Shown: in pieces, positions 1 to 7,597 of the stretch
How the letters are laid out: the number at the start of each line of letters is the position of its first letter
Numbering within the stretch: the first letter of the stretch is position 1
Assembly (NCBI GenBank): GCA_017354095.1
Contig: JAFMRP010000033.1
Location: 1-14,346, forward strand
Length of the DNA: 14,346 nt
Direction: 5' to 3'
Source: Ktedonobacteraceae bacterium
GTDB lineage: Bacteria; Chloroflexota; Ktedonobacteria; Ktedonobacterales; Ktedonobacteraceae
Program-made: the position numbers and the translations under genes
Notes under the pieces: model-generated
Databases searched by the model: none
Told to the model about the DNA's origin: nothing
What the model saw: the letters and a program-made list of their open reading frames with translations, nothing else

Positions 1-1828
1 CCATGAGCAGAATAGGTGTGTCCCCCCTCAGGATCCAGGCGAGATCCTGCACTTGAAATGCCAGCGAATAGGGGGTGGCTCTCCAGGTCTCTGCGCAGTC
101 CCAGGAAATGTAGATGCGCGATCCCTTGTTCTCAGACAGACGTGTGGCAACGGCTATGAGACCCGCGCGACTCGGATGGACCTGCACCGACGTAATCTCT
201 TCGCCCGCAAAGCGACCAGCCGGTTCCCACCCCTCGCCGTCGTTTAACGAACGGAACAGAATACCAGCGCTCCCAACATACCATGTCCGTGGCTGCGTGG
301 CGTCCGCGGCGATCACCGTCACGCTGTCTTGAGGGACCTCGTCCACTATCAACCGTACCCGATCTACCCAGCGCACCCCTGGCTCCGCTAGAGCCACATC
401 GTAGACATGTGACGCACGCAGAGCTTGCCCGAATGACCACCCTGTCGAACTGAAGCGCGTTGGCAGCGGATTAATTGTCTGATATAGACGCTCAATCACC
501 CGCTGCCTGACCGCCTGGGGGTCCTCTTCACGCCTCACCACAATACGTGCCGTTACACGTACCGTTTTATAGTGTGCCCAATTCACCAGGCAGGTCGTAC
601 CGAGCGGACGCCGCTCGTCCAGCACCCGTTGGACATGTAAGCGAGCCTCCGCGGTCTGGTGTTCCTGGAGTGATTCCACTGTCACCTGCCCTCCGCCTCG
701 CTGCTCTTCCGGCAAGAAGGGGACCAGCAACACTTCTACGGTCCCCGGCGTGGCATAGGACCACAATGCAGCCCGCGTCAGTGCTTTCGTGCGCGCTACC
801 GCTCGTGAGTTGTAGAGCGCAACTAGTTCGAAATCGCGGGCAGTCACCGCGCGTTGCAACGAGTGCAATTGCTGTGGGCCGCGCACCAGGGCATTCTCCA
901 GCGTCTCCGCCGTTCGCCCCCCCACCGCCGGGCCCGGGTTTGTCACCTGGATACCAGTGATGGTATCCTTCATTTGCGTCAGAGTGTTAGCCTCGATATT
1001 GCCCTCCGGCCCACCTCCCCGCCGATACCACAACCGTATCTCGCGCCCTGCACCCGGAATGGCCGCCAGTGCTCTTGGAGCTTCAGCCAACTCGCCAGCA
1101 CTCCGCTCAAGGCGTGCCGCAGGCGCGAACATAATCATCCCTGACATGCGGTCGGCGAGGTAAACATATGGATCGCCTGCCACATCGGTAAAGCTCTCTA
1201 CCTCGCGCCACACGCGATACGTCTTGCCTGCATACTCGATTGCCGGGATACGTTCGCCCAATTCGCCTGGACCTGCTTCCACGCCAGCAACCAGGTCTAA
1301 TTCGTCTCCTGTGTCCGCGACGATCGGTGGCCTCTGGGCCTTGACAACCTGGCCCGGCAAACCACTGCCAACACCAGCTAGCTCCCCCGCTACCAGGTCA
1401 CAGTGGTGCGCCAATGCTTCTACCTGGGTTGCACCCCTGGGAATAGTCACGTTCGCTGCTGTCGTAAAGACCAGGGCTTCGCTCGCGCTGCCCGAGCGAT
1501 TCAGCGTCACGCGCGTACCGCGCGGTATCTGGATTGACTGATCCTCAGCACGTGCTCGGCTAAATAGCAGCGTTACGCTTGCCGCTGCTGGTGGGTGCAA
1601 TCGTATGCCGATCAGGCGTAGAAACTCGATGTACATCTTATCTGGTACACGGTTGAGGCGATAGATCATCGTCTCTGTGAGGTGCGCGAACAGTTCTAGC
1701 AGCACCATCCCCGGATCACTCGGTGACAGATCTGTCCACGATGGACACGACTGGATGATTCGACGACGCGCTTCCTCTACAAGCTGGCGGAAGTCACGAT
1801 CGTCCAGGTTGGGTGATGGAAGTGGCAT
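1..1828 (-). CDS. Baseplate J-like protein of a contractile injection system (Pvc11/Afp11-like), with a C-terminal beta-propeller-like region; 3' end cut by the window edge
   Basis: The frame is open for 609 codons from the ATG at 1828 to the left edge; I read it through without finding a stop. The start shares its A with the stop of the gp25 gene (TAATG) and has a G-rich Shine-Dalgarno (GGGGGG) about 8 nt upstream. Residues about 8 to 75 (DDRDFRQLVEEA, SDPGMVLLELFAHLTE, YRLNRVPDKMYIEFLRLIGI) are typical of J/gp6-like wedge proteins, which dimerise around the hub and link the baseplate to the sheath. Later segments such as TARDFELVAL and QRVLDERRPLGT also fit the family. From about residue 515 the sequence changes character (TWYVGSAGILFRSLNDGEGW, ITSVQVHPSRAGLIAVATR, RIYISWDCAETW), resembling BNR/sialidase-type propeller blades. 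The J assignment is firm; the propeller is a pattern-based inference. Confidence 0.88.
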   Translation of the reverse strand, partial: MPLPSPNLDDRDFRQLVEEARRRIIQSCPSWTDLSPSDPGMVLLELFAHLTETMIYRLNRVPDKMYIEFLRLIGIRLHPPAAASVTLLFSRARAEDQSIQIPRGTRVTLNRSGSASEALVFTTAANVTIPRGATQVEALAHHCDLVAGELAGVGSGLPGQVVKAQRPPIVADTGDELDLVAGVEAGPGELGERIPAIEYAGKTYRVWREVESFTDVAGDPYVYLADRMSGMIMFAPAARLERSAGELAEAPRALAAIPGAGREIRLWYRRGGGPEGNIEANTLTQMKDTITGIQVTNPGPAVGGRTAETLENALVRGPQQLHSLQRAVTARDFELVALYNSRAVARTKALTRAALWSYATPGTVEVLLVPFLPEEQRGGGQVTVESLQEHQTAEARLHVQRVLDERRPLGTTCLVNWAHYKTVRVTARIVVRREEDPQAVRQRVIERLYQTINPLPTRFSSTGWSFGQALRASHVYDVALAEPGVRWVDRVRLIVDEVPQDSVTVIAADATQPRTWYVGSAGILFRSLNDGEGWEPAGRFAGEEITSVQVHPSRAGLIAVATRLSENKGSRIYISWDCAETWRATPYSLAFQVQDLAWILRGDTPILLM

Positions 1829-2259
1829 TAGCGCTGCCCCCCTACAAGACTGAAGGAAAAAGTGGTTGCGTCAATCTGCTGCGTGGCTCGCACCCGGTAT
1901 TCAAGACTGATCGTGAGTTGTTCCGGGTCCTCTGGGTTGCGTCCGGCATCCAGTCGCAGCACATCGATGCGCGGCTCCCAGAGATCAAGCGCCTGTTGTA
2001 CATAGTGAATGGCTAAGCCAGCGGTCGTCTCGTCGTTCGGCGAAAACATCAGGCGATGCAACTGACAGCCGTAATCTGGGCGCATGACGCGCTCGCCTGG
2101 TATGGTGGACAGCAAGAGCAAGATTGCCTGACGTACCGAATTATGATCGTCGACCATCGCAATGCCTCCACGCGGCGAGATGCCAAGCCCCGCCGGCCAT
2201 TCCAGTGTGTCCAGGTCAGGGTGAATAAATCTCCACACACGGTAACGTGGCGTGCTCAT
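1828..2259 (-). CDS. gp25-like baseplate wedge protein (Pvc9/Afp9-like)
   Basis: This 143-aa protein matches the GPW/gp25 family, the small wedge component that sits at the sheath-baseplate junction and nucleates sheath assembly. Diagnostic stretches are RQAILLLLSTIPGERVMRPD followed by YGCQLHRLMF, and the later WEPRI segment that corresponds to the conserved EPR motif of gp25. Length is normal for the family, with a short N-terminal extension before the core (core starts near residue 36). The ATG at 2259 overlaps the stop of the PAAR-like gene by 4 nt (ATGA), and the stop overlaps the start of the J-like gene by one base. This points to translational coupling inside the CIS operon. Confidence 0.92.
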   Translation of the reverse strand: MSTPRYRVWRFIHPDLDTLEWPAGLGISPRGGIAMVDDHNSVRQAILLLLSTIPGERVMRPDYGCQLHRLMFSPNDETTAGLAIHYVQQALDLWEPRIDVLRLDAGRNPEDPEQLTISLEYRVRATQQIDATTFSFSLVGGQR

Positions 2260-2597
2260 GACACCTCCACCACAAGTTCTTGGCCGGGAGTGTGCACCGT
2301 GTATTTGACCACGCCGGGAGGTGTCCCGTCCGTGAGACCCGTTGTTGTATCAAGGCAGACACGCTGACCATGAATGCGCAGAAACTCGGAGTAGCCAATC
2401 TCCACTTTGAGCGTTTTGGTGCAGGGCTTGATGGTAGCACCAATGTTCGGGCAGCCCGTGATCGCTCTCCCCTCCGGGTTGTTCTCGACCAGGACTTTCC
2501 TCTGCTCAATGGTCACGAGATTCTGGGTTGGCGCGAGCGCCACAATCCCTAACTCGTGTTTGCAGGTGACTATGGCATCCTCAGTGAGCCACTTCAT
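2256..2597 (-). CDS. PAAR-like spike tip protein (Pvc10/Afp10-like)
   Basis: The 113-aa product follows the VgrG-like gene and is the likely sharp tip that caps the spike and first meets the target membrane. Recognisable parts are TEDAIVTCKH at the N terminus, PEGRAITGCPNIG and TIKPCTKTL in the middle, and CLDTTTGLTDGTPPG further on, a pattern of the PAAR-like tips in Afp/PVC-type loci. Cys12, His14, Cys49 and Cys59 are well placed to bind a metal ion, and Cys81 is also present. I chose ATG 2597 rather than the upstream in-frame start at 2633 because it has the Shine-Dalgarno GAGAGGGG about 8 nt upstream and begins 4 nt after the VgrG stop. The 3' end overlaps the gp25 start by 4 nt. Confidence 0.82.
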   Translation of the reverse strand: MKWLTEDAIVTCKHELGIVALAPTQNLVTIEQRKVLVENNPEGRAITGCPNIGATIKPCTKTLKVEIGYSEFLRIHGQRVCLDTTTGLTDGTPPGVVKYTVHTPGQELVVEVS

Positions 2598-2601
2598 ACG
2601 T

Positions 2602-4122
2602 TTATCCCCTCTCAAAGTCGATATTCTGGGCACGAATGACTACCCGGTGCCCCGGTGCCTCGATCTCCAGGTCAACCGCCGCATGCACGTGTACTTTGTG
2701 CGGCGAGAGTTCATAGTAGCTGCCGCTACTATTTTCCAGTCGAATCGTTTGCTGCCCATCGTCTAGCCGGATACGCTGCCCGCCCGGAGTCAGCAGCGTA
2801 TAGCGCTGTACGGCCCCATTATCGATGCCCACGTCTGGTGGTTCCTCTGTGCCATAGAGACTACCAAGCACGATCCCCTGACCTGGATCCGCATGCGCGA
2901 AAAGGACGAGTACATGATCGCCAATGTCTGGCAACATCATGAGGCCTTTCCCTGCACCCGCCCCTGCGCTCAGAACAGCCATCCAGTCCGTTTCCACATC
3001 GCTATATGTTGGCAGCGAGACGCGGACGCGCCCTAACTTTGCGGGGTCATCTATCTGGGTCACTACTCCCGGTGTAACCACACTGCCACGTTCCCGCGTT
3101 TGTGGCGCGGGTGGATAGCTGGAGATCTCGGAAATAAACCCTTTATGGGCATTGATGCTATGCGTGACCGCCGAGAGCACGTAGTGACCTGCCACCGCAT
3201 CGGCCACGCCCGCGACCTCTACCGGCGTTCCAGGTCGCAGACGCGCGTCGCCTTCTGCCATTCCCCAGAGTGTGACCTCGCGCGCCACTCGTAGATCTAA
3301 TTCTGCCTGCGCGATCCTTGCTGCGTGATCATCGCTTGGAGCTACTTCGTCAACGAGGATGCGCTTACCGCTGCCGCCGACGCGTGCTGGCGCGATCTCT
3401 GCTGCTACCGAGCGCCCGACACGTGCCTGCGACACCTCACCAGCGTGGGCTTCTATGCGTGAGGTATCCCATCCAGCGGCTGCCACCGATCGGCACACCC
3501 CATCGGCGTTGATCTCGATGCGTGCCTCCAGCAGTGTCTCGCCGAGAGTGAGCGGCAACGTCTCGCCGGTGCCACGCAAGGTCAGCAGGTGTAACACGTT
3601 TCCGCGCAGCGCCAGATATAATCCACAGCGCTCGGCTACCTCCTGGAGAAGTTCAAAATCTGATTGTTGGTGCTGGATCAACCTGGGCCACAGCGCTCCT
3701 GGCTCCGCTGCCTGTACCGTTAACCCCAGGTCGGCCACCAGTTCTTGTGCCAGATCCCGCGTGCTCACCTGCACATGCGCACGCACCGCTTGACGTTTGC
3801 GCAGCCGATGCAGGAGGTCATATCCACGAACGCGAATCTCACGGCCACCCGCTGGCTCGTAGCAATGCTCAACGGCGGTTACCTGGCCCACAAAAAGCGG
3901 CTCCTGCTGCCCGGCTACCAGCACACGTAGCGCTGTTCCCGGCACAAGTCGTGCTGCTCCTGCCAGGGGACCGGGCGGGTGGGAAAAGGTTAGCTCACAG
4001 AGAGTGGGCAGCGAGAGACGTTGTTGGACTCGTACCTCCCCCAGCGCACGCAGATCTTCAGCAGCTAACGCTACCCCCTCCACTTCCACGAATATTTCGG
4101 GTAGAGAAAGTAAAGGATTCAT
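2602..4122 (-). CDS. VgrG-like spike hub protein (Pvc8/Afp8-like)
   Basis: This 506-aa protein combines a gp27/late-control-D type hub domain (about residues 10 to 335, with FVGQVTAVEHCYEPAGGREI and YDLLHRLRKRQAVRAHV) and a gp5-like OB-fold domain (about 346 to 425, VVTPGVVTQIDDPAKLGRVR and GSLYGTEEPPD). It ends in a beta-rich segment (about 435 to 506, RIRLDDGQQTIRLENSSGSY) expected to form the central spike. It trimerises at the end of the tube and carries the PAAR-like tip encoded next. Length is normal for Pvc8-type proteins, with no added C-terminal effector domain: it stops soon after the spike. The ATG at 4122 overlaps the LysM gene stop by 4 nt (ATGA). Confidence 0.95.
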   Translation of the reverse strand: MNPLLSLPEIFVEVEGVALAAEDLRALGEVRVQQRLSLPTLCELTFSHPPGPLAGAARLVPGTALRVLVAGQQEPLFVGQVTAVEHCYEPAGGREIRVRGYDLLHRLRKRQAVRAHVQVSTRDLAQELVADLGLTVQAAEPGALWPRLIQHQQSDFELLQEVAERCGLYLALRGNVLHLLTLRGTGETLPLTLGETLLEARIEINADGVCRSVAAAGWDTSRIEAHAGEVSQARVGRSVAAEIAPARVGGSGKRILVDEVAPSDDHAARIAQAELDLRVAREVTLWGMAEGDARLRPGTPVEVAGVADAVAGHYVLSAVTHSINAHKGFISEISSYPPAPQTRERGSVVTPGVVTQIDDPAKLGRVRVSLPTYSDVETDWMAVLSAGAGAGKGLMMLPDIGDHVLVLFAHADPGQGIVLGSLYGTEEPPDVGIDNGAVQRYTLLTPGGQRIRLDDGQQTIRLENSSGSYYELSPHKVHVHAAVDLEIEAPGHRVVIRAQNIDFERG

Positions 4123-4868
4123 GATGTTCCTCCCAGCGCTGAGAGTGGCGGAATGCGCAAAAGCATGCCCGCCGGAATATGCAGAGGGTCCTGAAGATTA
4201 TTAAACGAGGCAAGCATGCGCCATAGTGCAGGAGTCTCCAGCGCCGAACTAGTGGGATAGTAGTGGGCAGCAATCTCGTCGAGCCGCTCGCCCGCACTGA
4301 CGGTATGCACCTGTGTGCGGCCAGCCGGTACGCTGTTCGGTGCCATCACCAGGTTGGCTGGAGCGAGGCGGGCCTGTGGCACTTGTCCTCCCGGGACGGT
4401 TTCTTTCTGTGGCTCGCTGACCCGCCAGAACCGCATGCGCAGCCAGGAGCGCTGAGGTGCTCCATCAGTTGTGAACTGTTCCAGGGCCTCTGCCACTGCC
4501 ACCACAATTCCGGGGATATTCCACGATTTTCCCCAGACAAAACGCACGAGTGGAGGTCGTCGGTGACCATTCGTGCCAAGAGTGTTTTCGGCCAGATTCC
4601 ATAGTGGTCCTGTGAGGTCGCGCACATCACTGGTTTCGATGGAGGACCCCACCAGCGAGACATCAAAGAGCAGGCTCAGTTCCAATTCTGTCCTGCCACC
4701 CCCTGTGTAGAGCAGCGGATCATCCCGTAATCCCATCCCAGTGAACTGCCCTCCCGCCGAGCGACGAGGCTGTACGCCTGCAACCCGGCGCATTACCAGG
4801 CTATCGGGATTCAGGAGACATCCTAAGCGCTCGTTCGTCTCCTCCAACAAAAAAGCTACACGTTCCAT
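4119..4868 (-). CDS. LysM-domain baseplate adaptor/tube initiator (Pvc7/Afp7-like)
   Basis: The 249-aa product has an N-terminal family core (residues 1 to 150: MERVAFLLEETNERLGCLLN, PDSLVMRRV, GGRTELELSLLFDVSL, PPLVRFVWGKSW) and a C-terminal LysM domain (about 187 to 239: VHTVSAGERLDEIAAHYY, LWRMLASFNNLQDPLHIPAG). In Afp/PVC-type particles this protein joins the VgrG-like hub to the tube. The LysM fold is used here for assembly rather than free peptidoglycan binding, although this is known from the family and not visible in the sequence. I chose ATG 4868, where family homology begins. An in-frame ATG at 4934 would add 22 residues that overlap the upstream gene further. With ATG 4868 the genes overlap by 13 nt; the Shine-Dalgarno (GGGGC) is weak. 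Confidence 0.9.
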   Translation of the reverse strand: MERVAFLLEETNERLGCLLNPDSLVMRRVAGVQPRRSAGGQFTGMGLRDDPLLYTGGGRTELELSLLFDVSLVGSSIETSDVRDLTGPLWNLAENTLGTNGHRRPPLVRFVWGKSWNIPGIVVAVAEALEQFTTDGAPQRSWLRMRFWRVSEPQKETVPGGQVPQARLAPANLVMAPNSVPAGRTQVHTVSAGERLDEIAAHYYPTSSALETPALWRMLASFNNLQDPLHIPAGMLLRIPPLSALGGTS

Positions 4869-5932
4869 GAACTGCCCCGTTGCTCTTCGTTCAAGCGCTG
4901 CTGTCGTTCCCAGATTCGCCGCATCATATCCCAATCCTGGCTGGTGCTCGTCACTGCGGGCTGCACGTCTTCAGGAAGAGATGGCCAGCGCAGGGCCGCC
5001 TGCGCATCTTCGCTCGCCTGATTCTGTGTCTGGGAGAATGGCGCTGCCTGTACCCATTGGTTCGGCCATTTGCCTTGTTTCCCCTTGGAAGTCTCCATAA
5101 GCCCCCCAGCCTGGTTCTCCACAAAACGGCTGAGGGGTCCCCCGTTGGGTTGGGGTCCTCTGGGTGGGTCCCTCAGGGCACTGATTCCAACAGAATCTGG
5201 TTCTTCTCTCATATAGATGCCCGATTTATCGTACCTAACGTCATTTATGGCGAAGTGCGGTAAACGCCTCTGCATATCTTCTGGGGATCGATGTGGTGAT
5301 TGCAGCGTTTTCCCATAAATCGAGTGAGCTCCGTAAACGGGGCCTCCGCGGCTTTGGGCCGGCTCCGTTCCCTCATTGGGTTTGGGCTTTCTGGGCTGGT
5401 TTTCCACAGGTATCCTATGCCGGCCATTCGCAAGTCTCCCAGGCTGTTTCTTCATAGACACTCCAGGCAGGTCACTCGCAAGGGATGGCACTACATTTCT
5501 GCTGGGAGCTGGTACGCCGCTCTTGTCGCCTACCTCAGTCTGCTTGCTTGTGTCTCTCCTGGCTGGCATACTCTCAGCCACATGTGCTCGCTGCTTTGTT
5601 GCCTGTGCTGCTGGTGACGAGAGGGATGGTGTTATGATGCTCTGCTCGGTGTGCTCCTTCTGCTGCGGCCGTTCTGGCACATCTTGTTGCATCCCCATTC
5701 GCATCTGTGCTGAATGCCTATTGGCAGTGACGTGTGACAACCAGTGCGGGGGGGCGCCTTTGACCTCTATTCGTGACAACCAGTGTGCTGGTGGGTTGTC
5801 TATTGTTGGATCAATACGCTCTGCATTCGCCTGGTGCCTCGCTTCTGACAGTCTGGATGCAAGGTCGGCCCAGTTCCGCAATTGGCGCGCCAGTGTATGC
5901 AAGATAAAGAACTTGAATCTCTGTTTTTTCAT
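4856..5932 (-). CDS. Unrecognised polar, Pro/Gln-rich protein encoded inside the CIS operon
   Basis: I do not recognise this 358-aa protein. A short basic, amphipathic N terminus (KKQRFKFFILHTLARQLRNW, then ADLASRLSEA) is followed by some 200 residues of low-complexity, probably disordered sequence rich in Pro, Gln, Ser, Arg and Lys. The part after about residue 205 has more order-like stretches (HFAINDVRYDKSGIYMREE, LSRFVENQAGG), and the end (QDWDMMRRIWERQQRLNEE) looks helical. Residues 47 to 68 carry a repeated PPxHWLS motif. The gene begins 6 nt after the tube stop and overlaps the LysM start, so it is co-expressed with structural genes. It occupies the place of Pvc6-type genes, but I see no homology to those. 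It could be an assembly factor, a lumen or baseplate accessory, or a cargo carrier. No Shine-Dalgarno is evident before ATG 5932. Confidence 0.72.
   Translation of the reverse strand: MKKQRFKFFILHTLARQLRNWADLASRLSEARHQANAERIDPTIDNPPAHWLSRIEVKGAPPHWLSHVTANRHSAQMRMGMQQDVPERPQQKEHTEQSIITPSLSSPAAQATKQRAHVAESMPARRDTSKQTEVGDKSGVPAPSRNVVPSLASDLPGVSMKKQPGRLANGRHRIPVENQPRKPKPNEGTEPAQSRGGPVYGAHSIYGKTLQSPHRSPEDMQRRLPHFAINDVRYDKSGIYMREEPDSVGISALRDPPRGPQPNGGPLSRFVENQAGGLMETSKGKQGKWPNQWVQAAPFSQTQNQASEDAQAALRWPSLPEDVQPAVTSTSQDWDMMRRIWERQQRLNEEQRGSSWNV
5734..5785. repeat. In-frame 13-bp direct repeat in the unrecognised operon gene
   Basis: GTGACAACCAGTG occurs at 5734-5746 and again at 5773-5785. The copies are 39 bp apart, a multiple of three, so both encode the same HWLS peptide on the minus strand (PPHWLS and PPAHWLS). 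Confidence 0.85.
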
Positions 5933-5938
5933 CTTTTT

Positions 5939-6391
5939 TTAAGCTCGTTGAAGTGTCTCGTAGACCAGCGTCAAGCTTTCAATGGCGACCTCGCGGTTCA
6001 GCGCGTCCAGGGGAGCTCCGCGCCACTCGGTCGGCCAGGCGTTGATAAGATCCCAGCGCATCACTTCGCTTACCCCGTCGCTATCTAGCATCAGGATAGA
6101 GACATTCTTGCGCTCAACGCTCCCCGCTACCGCTGCCATGAGCCAATCCCAGATTTCATGCGAAGAGGTCAGTCCGTAGCGTAAAGTGATATCGGCGTAT
6201 TCTACCGGGCCAGGGATACAATGTACTATCTGATTCGTACCCCCTTCGCGATATTTGATGACCTGGACTTTGATACCCAACCCGGCACATGCTGTGAAAT
6301 GCCCCTCAGTGATTCCCTGAATTACCAGCTTGAAATTATAGGCCCGATAGGGATCATTGAATATCCCAGGCTGCGCTCCAGATTCAGGCAT
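5939..6391 (-). CDS. CIS inner tube protein (Pvc1/Afp1-like, T4 gp19-type)
   Basis: This 150-aa protein is the subunit of the inner tube that the sheath drives into the target. The family pattern is clear: DPYRAYNFKLVIQGI at the N terminus, HFTACAGLGIKVQVIKYREG, then IPGPVEYADITLRYGLT and EIWDWLMAAVAG, ending in a strand with ALNREVAIESLTLVYE. I chose ATG 6391 rather than the further upstream in-frame start at 6484. It has GGGAGGG 4 nt upstream, it starts exactly where homology begins, and the extra residues would come from antisense-like sequence inside the sheath gene. It overlaps the sheath stop by 8 nt. It is the only tube gene in the window; Afp/PVC loci usually also carry a second, baseplate-proximal tube paralogue. 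Confidence 0.95.
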   Translation of the reverse strand: MPESGAQPGIFNDPYRAYNFKLVIQGITEGHFTACAGLGIKVQVIKYREGGTNQIVHCIPGPVEYADITLRYGLTSSHEIWDWLMAAVAGSVERKNVSILMLDSDGVSEVMRWDLINAWPTEWRGAPLDALNREVAIESLTLVYETLQRA

Positions 6392-7589
6392 TGAACCCTC
6401 CCGGCGTTTCCGTGTCGACCCCACTAGCATACTGGCTGATGCGGAAAACGATGAACTCCGCAGGCTTGACCGGAGCAATACCAACGAGTGTTACTACCAT
6501 TCCGGCATCAATGGTATCTGGTGGGTTCGTCTCTTCATCGCACTTTACAAAGAACGATTCCTGTGCGGTGCGACCCATTAATGCGCCATCGCGCCAGAGG
6601 CGAGTTAGAAATGCCGAAATATCTCGCCGGATCGATTTCCACAAGATCCGGTCATTTGGCTCAAAGACTATCCAGCGTGTGCTTGTAGCGATCGATTCCT
6701 CAATCATGTTAAACAGGCGCCGCACATTCAGGTAGCGCCACTCGCTGCTGCCATCGGCGATGGTGCGCGCCCCCCATACGCGAATCCCCTCGCGCGCGAA
6801 GGAGCGGATACAGTTGATGCCGCTCTGATTCAATAGGCCCTGTTCGTCGCGGGTGAGCAGATAGGTGAGGTTGAGCGCTCCCCGTACCGGCTCGTTGGCT
6901 GGCGCTTTATGTATCCCTCGCGTGGCATCCGTCCGCGCCCAGATACCAGCGAGATGACCAGAAGGTGGCACATTCACCAGCTCATTTGGCGCGAGCGGGT
7001 CCCGCACGGTGATCCAGGGAAAGTAAAACGCTCCGTAGCCACCATCTGATTGCCGTGCTCGCAATCCGCCCACCGCGCCTGCGCTCGTCGCCTCTGCGGT
7101 CTTTGCCAGAGCAACCTGCGTCAGCAAGGAGATGTCTTTGACGTGTGCCGGCGCATCCAGTATTCCAACCCGGTCTTTCAGTTTTTCACAGTGTGTGAGT
7201 ATGGCATCGTACGAAGCTGCGTCAGTGTATCCTGGCGCGGCGACAATGGCGATCTCATCGATCTGCTCCAGCACATCTAATCCAACACGAGAGCTTCCCC
7301 CTACCGTGATCGGGCCACCTTTACCAACATTGACCACAAAGCATCGGCTCCCACCGTTCTGGAAAAAGCCATAGACAGCCTGTGAAAGTGGCGTACTCTG
7401 GCTCTCTTCGGAGATAAAAACGCGCACAAACTGCGACCAGTTATTGATTGCCACTGCCTCGTTCAGGCGTTTGGTCGGATCGGGGGCTTCACCCACAAAA
7501 CCGGCAGTGCTTGTACCGACCGCCTGGATCGGCCTCGCTCCTCCCGAAATTTCCTCGATATAAATGTCCGGTGCCATGTAGGTTGGCAT
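6384..7589 (-). CDS. CIS contractile sheath protein (Pvc2/Afp2-like)
   Basis: The 401-aa product is a tail sheath subunit, the contracting outer cylinder of the machine. The N terminus (MAPDIYIEEISGGARPIQAV, then GTSTAGFVG) and the mid-region SGHLAGIWARTDATRGIHKA are hallmarks of the family. So is the C-terminal domain (YLNVRRLFNMIEESIATSTR, FEPND, LWRDGALMG, FFVKCDEETN, FIVFRISQ), which carries the arms that interlock neighbouring subunits. I chose ATG 7589 because GGTGAGGG lies 5 nt upstream; an in-frame GTG at 7601 falls within that ribosome binding site and overlaps the upstream gene. The start is 8 nt after the stop of the Pvc16-like gene. A single sheath is encoded here, against three in classic Afp/PVC clusters. 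Confidence 0.97.
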   Translation of the reverse strand: MPTYMAPDIYIEEISGGARPIQAVGTSTAGFVGEAPDPTKRLNEAVAINNWSQFVRVFISEESQSTPLSQAVYGFFQNGGSRCFVVNVGKGGPITVGGSSRVGLDVLEQIDEIAIVAAPGYTDAASYDAILTHCEKLKDRVGILDAPAHVKDISLLTQVALAKTAEATSAGAVGGLRARQSDGGYGAFYFPWITVRDPLAPNELVNVPPSGHLAGIWARTDATRGIHKAPANEPVRGALNLTYLLTRDEQGLLNQSGINCIRSFAREGIRVWGARTIADGSSEWRYLNVRRLFNMIEESIATSTRWIVFEPNDRILWKSIRRDISAFLTRLWRDGALMGRTAQESFFVKCDEETNPPDTIDAGMVVTLVGIAPVKPAEFIVFRISQYASGVDTETPGGFNA

Positions 7590-7597
7590 AATATCCC

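Noticed and set aside
547..960. 137-codon plus-strand ORF
   Set aside because: Pro/Ala-rich shadow of the J-like gene, which is open across the entire region on the minus strand and has clear family motifs.
5376..5942. 188-codon plus-strand ORF
   Set aside because: It is the antisense of the 358-aa minus-strand gene, whose tight spacing with the tube and LysM genes supports the minus strand as coding. The Cys/Leu-rich plus-strand product looks like a shadow.
6384..6484. N-terminal extension of the tube protein (starting at 6484)
   Set aside because: The 31 extra residues are Ser/Arg-rich, overlap the sheath gene and precede the conserved tube start; ATG 6391 has an ideal Shine-Dalgarno.
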